Assembly: GCA_028819835.1 (NCBI GenBank)
Contig: JAPPKR010000252.1
Span: 1 to 11,537 of the forward strand
Direction: 5' to 3'
Length of the DNA stretch: 11,537 bases
Origin: a bacterium
GTDB taxonomy: Bacteria > Actinomycetota > Acidimicrobiia > UBA5794 > ZC4RG35
Part shown: in pieces, positions 7,095 to 11,537 of the stretch
How the letters are laid out: the number at the start of each line of letters is the position of its first letter
How positions within the stretch are numbered: the stretch's first letter is position 1
Position numbers and translations under genes: made by a program
Notes under the pieces: model-generated
The model's database searches: none
What the model was told of the DNA's origin: nothing
What the model saw: only the letters and a program-made list of their open reading frames with translations

Positions 7095-7140
7095 TGTTGT
7101 TCAGGGTCGCTCTGTCATGCACCGAGCCTCGAGTCTTCGG

Positions 7141-8490
7141 TCACTCCCTTTCGGTAGGGGGATGATTCATCGCCGCGGCTATCACCCCGGCTAAGTCGTG
7201 AGCATACCGCTCGGCAAGCTCCGACTCCTGGCATTCTATCATCACCCGCACCAGCGGTTCGGTGCCCGATGGCCTTACCAGCACCCTCCCTGACTCCCCC
7301 AACTCCTCTGCCACCCGGGACACCGCCTCCCAGATTTCCGGAATGCCCTCCACCTCCCGGGGGCGATCCACCTCTACATTCACCAGCACCTGCGGATAGC
7401 GTTCCATGGCTTCCGAGCGAAGTTCGGCGAGCCTCTTGCCGCTGAGAGCCACCACTTCCAGCAGTTGCAGGGCAGTGAGCAACCCGTCCCCGGTTACCGC
7501 CAGATCCCCGAAGATTATGTGGCCGGACTGCTCTCCTCCCAGCACCGCGCCGCGGCGAATCATCTCCTCCCGGACGTACCGATCCCCGACCCTGGTGTGC
7601 GCGGTTTCGATCCCCCGAGAGGCCATGGCCAGATTGAAACCCAGATTCGACATGACCGTGGCCACAACCAGGGGAGGCTGGAGCCGGCCGTCCCGTTGGA
7701 GATGGCGAGCCAGGATCGCCATGAGAAAGTCGCCATCCACGGTCGCTCCGGTCTCATCCACCGCGATCAGACGATCGGCGTCCCCGTCCAGGGCGAGCCC
7801 GATTCGCCCCTCGGACATGGAGGCGACCCACTCGGGATGGGTAGCGCCGCACCCATGGTTGATATTCGATCCATCAGAGCAGGCCGCGGTGGTCTCGGTC
7901 ACCACCCCCAGCGAGTGGAGGACCCGGGGCGCCGCCCGGAAGGCGGCCCCGTTGGCGCAGTCGACTACCACCGACAACCCGGACAAGTCGGCCGACACGG
8001 AACCCGCCAGCCAATCCAGGTACACGTCTACGCCCTCGGGCCACTCCGAGCCCGGAGATGCGACTCCGTGTGGTGCGGACCATTGGTTGTCGGCCGGTAG
8101 GACGGCCGCGGAGATCTCCGCCTCCACGTCATCATGGAGCTTGGCTCCGTCTGGTCCGAGCAGTTTGATGCCGTTGTAGGGAGCCGGGTTGTGGGACGCC
8201 GAGACAACCACGCCCATTGCCGCCCCCGCCGCCACCGTCAGATGGCTTATCCCCCCGGCCGGTATCACTCCGAGATCGACCGGCTCCACACCCGCTTCCC
8301 GTAGTCCGGAGCGAAGGGCGTAGGAGAGTTCCGGGCCCGAGGGACGGGTATCCATGCCGACCAGGACCTTTCCATCCCCCGCCGACTCACCGGCAGCCCT
8401 CCCCACCCCGAACGCCAACCCGGCGGTGAGATCTCGACCGGCTACGCCTCTGATCCCGTCGGTGCCGAAGAGGTTCTTCGCCGAAGCCAC
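7141..8490 (-). CDS. glmM: Phosphoglucosamine mutase
   Basis: A 449-residue enzyme that converts GlcN6P to glucosamine-1-phosphate, the step after GlmS on the way to UDP-GlcNAc. It starts with NLFGTDGIRGVAG at residues 6-18, typical of GlmM. The phosphoserine loop SASHNPAPYNGIK (97-109) carries the catalytic Ser99, and the Mg-binding loop DGDADR spans 235-240. The phosphate-binding RPSGTEP is at 406-412. Length is normal for the family. The start is GTG at 8490-8488, 31 bases after the rpsI stop, with AGGG a few bases upstream. It follows rplM-rpsI, the usual actinobacterial placement. It lies upstream of the ribozyme, so its coding sequence would stay on the 5' fragment after self-cleavage. 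Confidence 0.97.
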   Translation of the reverse strand: MASAKNLFGTDGIRGVAGRDLTAGLAFGVGRAAGESAGDGKVLVGMDTRPSGPELSYALRSGLREAGVEPVDLGVIPAGGISHLTVAAGAAMGVVVSASHNPAPYNGIKLLGPDGAKLHDDVEAEISAAVLPADNQWSAPHGVASPGSEWPEGVDVYLDWLAGSVSADLSGLSVVVDCANGAAFRAAPRVLHSLGVVTETTAACSDGSNINHGCGATHPEWVASMSEGRIGLALDGDADRLIAVDETGATVDGDFLMAILARHLQRDGRLQPPLVVATVMSNLGFNLAMASRGIETAHTRVGDRYVREEMIRRGAVLGGEQSGHIIFGDLAVTGDGLLTALQLLEVVALSGKRLAELRSEAMERYPQVLVNVEVDRPREVEGIPEIWEAVSRVAEELGESGRVLVRPSGTEPLVRVMIECQESELAERYAHDLAGVIAAAMNHPPTERE

Positions 8491-8521
8491 GAGCCCTGGC
8501 GTCCAGTAGGACCGGTAAGGG

Positions 8522-8914
8522 TCAGCGCTTGGTGTACTGCGGAGCGCGCCGGGCTTTCTTGAGACCGTACTTCTTACGCTCCACCACCCGCGCGTCCCGA
8601 CGCAAGAGCCCTTGCTTCTTGAGGGTCATCCTGAGCCCGGGTTCGATGTTTGCCAGGGCGCGGGCGATTCCCAGCCGCAGCGCATCGGCCTGGCCGGTGA
8701 CACCTCCGCCGTGGAGAGTGGCCTTCACGTCATACCGGCCCCGCGTGCTGGTTATCTCAAGGGGTTCGAGGACCCGGATGCGGCGTGCAATAGTCGGAAA
8801 GTAGTCCTCGATGGGGCGTTCGTTCAGGGTTATCTGCCCGCTTCCCTCATACAGCCTCACCCGGGCTACAGATTCCTTGCGGCGTCCGGTCGCCTGTACC
8901 AACGGAGCAGCCAT
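8522..8914 (-). CDS. rpsI: 30S ribosomal protein S9
   Basis: A 130-residue basic ribosomal protein of the small subunit; in known ribosomes the S9 tail reaches the P-site tRNA. The N-terminal [14 protein letters not shown], the central [19 protein letters not shown] and the C-terminal [18 protein letters not shown] match S9 throughout, including the terminal Lys-Arg. Its ATG shares a base with the rplM stop (TGATG), so it is translationally coupled to rplM, as is usual for this pair. Confidence 0.98.
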   Translation of the reverse strand: MAAPLVQATGRRKESVARVRLYEGSGQITLNERPIEDYFPTIARRIRVLEPLEITSTRGRYDVKATLHGGGVTGQADALRLGIARALANIEPGLRMTLKKQGLLRRDARVVERKKYGLKKARRAPQYTKR

Positions 8915-9390
8915 CAACCATCCACCTTCCGGATGTTGAACTGCAGGGGAGCGGGCTTCTGGGAGGCGTGGGGATGTGATGGGCCGGCATAGACCTTGAG
9001 CTTGCGGAATACCTTCCTGCCCAGCCGGTTCTTGGGGAGCATCCCGCGCACTGCCCGTTCGATAACCGCTTCCGGGCGCCGCTCGATGAGCGACTGGAAG
9101 GACTCGGCCTTGATCCCTCCCGGATAACCGGAGTGTCGGTAGTAAACCTTCTTCTCGCGTTTGGCCGAGGTAACCGCCACTCTCTCGGCGTTGATCACCA
9201 CGACGTAATCGCCTCCGTCGACATGGGGAGCAAAGGTGGGCTTGTGCTTCCCGCGGACCACCTGGGCTATCTCGGACGCCAACCTGCCCAGTGGTAGATC
9301 GGAGGCGTCCACCACCCACCAGTCCGGGACGGGCGGAACACCCGCCGGCGAGTAGGTCTTCGAGATGACAGGTTTGGTTCGCGCAGTCAA
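8914..9390 (-). CDS. rplM: 50S ribosomal protein L13
   Basis: A 158-residue large-subunit protein. It shows KTYSPAG near the N-terminus, then [59 protein letters not shown] and the C-terminal [16 protein letters not shown], all typical of L13. No ATG gives a full-length protein. TTG at 9390-9388, with GGAG eight bases upstream, is the best start. An earlier TTG at 9435 lies inside the leader hairpin and upstream of that ribosome binding site, so it is unlikely. The chosen start adds about nine residues before KTYSP compared with common L13 proteins. Confidence 0.95.
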   Translation of the reverse strand: MTARTKPVISKTYSPAGVPPVPDWWVVDASDLPLGRLASEIAQVVRGKHKPTFAPHVDGGDYVVVINAERVAVTSAKREKKVYYRHSGYPGGIKAESFQSLIERRPEAVIERAVRGMLPKNRLGRKVFRKLKVYAGPSHPHASQKPAPLQFNIRKVDG

Positions 9391-9420
9391 GCCAATGACT
9401 CCATTTAGGTCAGAAAGAGA

Positions 9421-9449
9421 GCGAGCCGACCCCAAAACGCTCGGCTCGC
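9421..9449 (-). promoter_or_regulatory. Hairpin at the 5' end of the rplM-rpsI transcript
   Basis: A perfect 9-bp inverted repeat, GCGAGCCGA and TCGGCTCGC on the minus strand, with an 11-base loop. It begins about where transcription from the predicted promoter would start, seven bases past the -10. It could be a ribosomal-protein leader that binds L13 or S9, or a stabilising 5' stem. The bases after it (TCTCTTTCT) are pyrimidine-rich but not a clean U-tract, so an attenuator or a terminator for the upstream truA-HAD genes is a weaker alternative. Confidence 0.6.
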
Positions 9450-9455
9450 ACCCTC

Positions 9456-9483
9456 ATGATAGCAGAACCACAGCAAATCAAAA
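9456..9483 (-). promoter_or_regulatory. Probable promoter of rplM-rpsI-glmM
   Basis: TGCTATCAT at 9464-9456 fits an extended -10 (TGN then TATCAT, five of six consensus bases). A weak -35-like TTTTGA lies 16 bases upstream at 9483-9478. It sits immediately after the HAD gene stop and in a locally AT-rich stretch that stands out from the GC-rich surroundings. The expected start of transcription is near 9449. This supports the TTG at 9390 as the rplM start, with a leader of about 60 bases. Confidence 0.6.
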
Positions 9484-9487
9484 TCCA

Positions 9488-10156
9488 CTATCGGGGGGCG
9501 TGCCTGCCGTCCAGCGCTTCCGCCAACTCCGCCACCGACGGCACACGCAGGGTGAGATCGAGGTTCAGCCCCAGCGGATCCACCAGCCAGCCCTGGGCGT
9601 AACCGGCCTGGCGAGCCCCCGCGACATCGTGAAACACAGAGTCGCCCACATACGCCACCTCTTGGGGTGAGACACCTCCCAACTGTTCAACTCCCAAGGT
9701 GAAGATCTCCGGATCGGGCTTCTTGAACCCCACCTCGGCGGAGTCGATCACGAACTCGAAGAGATGGGAGAGTCCCGCCTCCTCCAGGGAGTCACGAATG
9801 GAACCGTCCGAGTTGGAGATGACCGCGCAACGCAGCCCCCGGTCGAGGATCCTCCTGACGCCGGCCTCCACTCCCGGGAGGGGAAAGGACCACATCCCGT
9901 GCCCGAACCTTATCCTGGGCCCGGCTTCGGCGGGGGAGGGAACTCCCAGGGTCGTGAAGTAGTGCTCCAACCACCACTCCCACCCGTAGCGGCGCTCGCC
10001 CCCCAACCACAGCCGGGAGTAGGCGTCCATCGCCAGGTAGTGCGCCTCGAAGCAGGCATCGGGTTCCAACTCCACCCCCAACACCTTGCCCATCAGATCG
10101 GGGTGCTGTAGCACCAACGTCCCTCCCGCGTCGAACAGCACCGCTTTCACAGCCAT
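9488..10156 (-). CDS. HAD-superfamily hydrolase (HAD-IA-like)
   Basis: A 222-residue cytoplasmic protein with the four HAD motifs. Motif I is FDAGGTL, with the nucleophile Asp9. Motif II is VISNSDG around residues 112-118. Motif III is Lys146 in GFKKPDPEIF, and motif IV is GDSVFHD at 171-177. The helical cap lies between motifs I and II, as in subclass IA (haloacid dehalogenase or phosphoglycolate phosphatase type). Motif I has Gly11 where most phosphatases have the second Asp of DxD, so substrate and even reaction type are uncertain; DAGGTL does occur in known HAD-like proteins. The ATG shares one base with the truA stop (TAATG). It ends just before the rplM promoter. No specific substrate can be named. 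Confidence 0.88.
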   Translation of the reverse strand: MAVKAVLFDAGGTLVLQHPDLMGKVLGVELEPDACFEAHYLAMDAYSRLWLGGERRYGWEWWLEHYFTTLGVPSPAEAGPRIRFGHGMWSFPLPGVEAGVRRILDRGLRCAVISNSDGSIRDSLEEAGLSHLFEFVIDSAEVGFKKPDPEIFTLGVEQLGGVSPQEVAYVGDSVFHDVAGARQAGYAQGWLVDPLGLNLDLTLRVPSVAELAEALDGRHAPR

Positions 10157-10950
10157 TACTCGTCTCCCGGTCCGCTTTCCTCGGGCACCCCGTACCCTAC
10201 TTCCCAGAGGATCAGCCCTTGGGGAGGCGCCACCTGACCCGCTGCCTGGCGGTTGCGGGCTGCCAGCACCCCGGGGGTCTCCGAAGCCTCCCTACGTCCC
10301 CTGCCCACCTCCACGCACCAACCGACCATCGACCTCACCATCTGCTGGCAGAAAGAGGATGCCAGTACCTCGAAGGTCAGGTGCCCGGCCTTCTCGCTCC
10401 GCCACTGCGCCTCGCGTACCTCCCTGACGGATGACCGGCCCTCCGCCGCCCGGCAAAAGGAGGAGAAATCGTGGGTTCCCACCAGGAAGGCCGCCGCCCT
10501 GTTCATTGGCTCGATGTCCAAGGGCACCCCCAGATGCCAGACCAGGCGGCGTCCGAGGGGATCGCCCACCGGATCCGTCCGGACATGGTAACGATAGGCT
10601 CGCCACTCCGCCGAGAACCGGGCGCTCCATCCCTCCCCGGCCCGACACAATCGGTTGACCGTTACATCGGGGGGAAGCAACCGGTTCAACGACCGCACCA
10701 CCGCCGCCTCGTCATCGATCCGGCGCGACCGCGTCATACTCACCACCTGGCGCCGGGCGTGCACACCCGCGTCCGTTCGGCCGGCACAGGTAGTCAGCAC
10801 ATTCTCGCGCAGCACCACGGAGAGGACTCTCTCCAACTCCCCCTGCACGGTGCGCACCTGCGGTTGACGGGCGAAGCCCCGAAAGTCGGTCCCCTCATAG
10901 GCCAGATCAAGACGGTAAGTGAATACCTCGGTCTCCTGAGTCGGCGCCAC
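10156..10950 (-). CDS. truA: tRNA pseudouridine(38-40) synthase
   Basis: A 264-residue enzyme that isomerises uridines 38-40 in the tRNA anticodon arm. LAYEGTDFRGFARQP at about residues 16-30 and AGRTDAGVHA at 56-65 are family signatures. Asp60 is the catalytic aspartate, at the same number as in E. coli TruA. LLPPDVTV, FSAEWRAYRY, GTHDFSSFC and SFCQQMVRSMVG follow in the expected order. The GTG at 10950 lies one base after the stop of the membrane-protein gene (TGA G GTG), consistent with coupling; longer upstream starts would overlap that gene. It follows rplQ in many bacteria; here one small gene separates them. Confidence 0.95.
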   Translation of the reverse strand: MAPTQETEVFTYRLDLAYEGTDFRGFARQPQVRTVQGELERVLSVVLRENVLTTCAGRTDAGVHARRQVVSMTRSRRIDDEAAVVRSLNRLLPPDVTVNRLCRAGEGWSARFSAEWRAYRYHVRTDPVGDPLGRRLVWHLGVPLDIEPMNRAAAFLVGTHDFSSFCRAAEGRSSVREVREAQWRSEKAGHLTFEVLASSFCQQMVRSMVGWCVEVGRGRREASETPGVLAARNRQAAGQVAPPQGLILWEVGYGVPEESGPGDE

Positions 10951-10951
10951 C

Positions 10952-11446
10952 TCAGAACAGCCGGGCGCCCCAGAAGAGTTGGGTGATGATGAGCAAGCCC
11001 GCCAGGCTGGCGAGCACGGCCAGCGCCGCTCTCCACCAGACCGTCTCCAGCGCCTCGGCGGTGGCGAACACCAGCGCCGCCAGAAACCAGACCCGTCCAA
11101 ACCATGCCAGGGGAGCAACGAGGTAGGTCAGGAGGAGCGGAAGGTGGCAGAAGCCTTGGAGGCGCATGATGGTGAACATCTGGGTTTCGGTCCTGCACAG
11201 CACCCTGCCTGCCAGCAACGTCAAACCCGCGATGATCACCCAAACCATCACCGAGTTGATCAGGATCGCCACGAGCAGCCGCCATGAGAAGCGCGCTCCC
11301 CCGACCAGTTCCCACACATATCCGATTAAGGCCACTCCGGACACCAGCAGGGCGGCGTCGGCGGTGGCCCGTTGGTCCAGAGCGATCTCAACCAGGGAGT
11401 TTCTCTTGAGGAAGGCGGCCTCGACGGCCCTGCGGATGGCGATCAC
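10952..11446 (-). CDS. Small multi-pass membrane protein, Yip1-like
   Basis: A 164-residue protein with a short basic N-terminus and about four to five hydrophobic segments: roughly residues 30-48, 54-80, 97-115, 118-135 and 140-158. The layout and the AFLKRNSLVEIALDQRATADAALLV start resemble Yip1-family integral membrane proteins found in bacteria, but the match is by general pattern only. No catalytic motif is seen. The GTG at 11446-11444 is the only usable start in the open frame after rplQ; a nearby ATG at 11454 stops after three codons. It sits 37 bases after rplQ and one base before truA. Function unknown. Confidence 0.75.
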   Translation of the reverse strand: MIAIRRAVEAAFLKRNSLVEIALDQRATADAALLVSGVALIGYVWELVGGARFSWRLLVAILINSVMVWVIIAGLTLLAGRVLCRTETQMFTIMRLQGFCHLPLLLTYLVAPLAWFGRVWFLAALVFATAEALETVWWRAALAVLASLAGLLIITQLFWGARLF

Positions 11447-11483
11447 GGGAGCATCCCGCCCGGCGGTTTCCCGGGGCTGTCGG

Positions 11484-11537
11484 TCACACCAACTCGATTA
11501 CGGCCATCTCCGCTCCGTCCCCGCGACGAGGACCCAG
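11484..11537 (-). CDS. rplQ: 50S ribosomal protein L17 (partial, C-terminal end only)
   Basis: The last 17 codons and the TGA stop of a gene entering from the window edge. The peptide LGPRRGDGAEMAVIELV is the characteristic C-terminus of L17, where GPRRGD, then a Met and a hydrophobic IELV end are conserved. Its position just upstream of truA is the common bacterial arrangement (rpoA-rplQ-truA). Only the tail is visible, so completeness of the gene cannot be judged. Confidence 0.9.
   Translation of the reverse strand: MGPRRGDGAEMAVIELV

Noticed and set aside
9421..9449. Intrinsic terminator for the truA-HAD genes
   Set aside because: The stem is strong but lacks a proper U-tract, and it lies downstream of the likely rplM promoter, so a 5' leader reading fits better.
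1..11537. CRISPR arrays, insertion sequences, tRNA or rRNA genes, phage or defence genes
   Set aside because: I saw no regularly spaced repeats, transposase-like proteins, tRNA cloverleaf or defence-domain signatures; the window is conserved core genome.

Overview
The window is a dense, high-G+C bacterial chromosome segment in which every credible gene lies on the minus strand. It is read here from the high-coordinate end downwards. Gene content and order point to an actinobacterium: the end of rplQ, truA, rplM-rpsI, glmM, glmS, acpS, nnr, alr and tsaE. The high G+C, GTG/TTG starts and overlapping stop/start junctions agree with this. A deep-branching class such as Acidimicrobiia is possible, but that is inference; no marker here fixes the taxon.

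Layout in transcription order. (1) 11537-9488: the last codons of rplQ, a small multi-pass Yip1-like membrane protein, truA, and a HAD-family hydrolase that shares one base with the truA stop. (2) 9487-9391: a noncoding gap with an extended -10 promoter and a 9-bp hairpin that falls at the predicted 5' end of the transcript. (3) 9390-7141: rplM, rpsI and glmM. (4) 7140-6895: a 246-base gap almost filled by a glmS-type self-cleaving ribozyme/riboswitch. (5) 6894-5059: glmS. (6) 5058-4912: a short gap with two GC-rich inverted repeats. (7) 4911-1: acpS, nnr, alr, a CBS-less IMP dehydrogenase/GMP reductase-family enzyme, a family 4 uracil-DNA glycosylase, and the start of tsaE, packed with overlaps or gaps of 10 bases or less.

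Functionally, ribosome and tRNA genes (rplQ, truA, rplM, rpsI, tsaE) are interleaved with cell-envelope precursor genes. GlmS makes glucosamine-6-phosphate (GlcN6P), GlmM isomerises it to glucosamine-1-phosphate, and alr makes D-alanine for peptidoglycan. AcpS activates acyl carrier protein, Nnr repairs damaged NAD(P)H, the GuaB-like protein acts in guanine nucleotide metabolism, and the UDG removes uracil from DNA.

The most notable observation is the glmS ribozyme between glmM and glmS. It has the cleavage-site GCGCC, a P1 hairpin, the conserved GACGAGG, AUCGA and UUCGGCGGAUGCC core segments, and a GNRA-capped P4. This ribozyme class is best known from Firmicutes, yet the gene order here is actinobacterial. 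Feedback by GlcN6P on glmS is therefore predicted in this organism.
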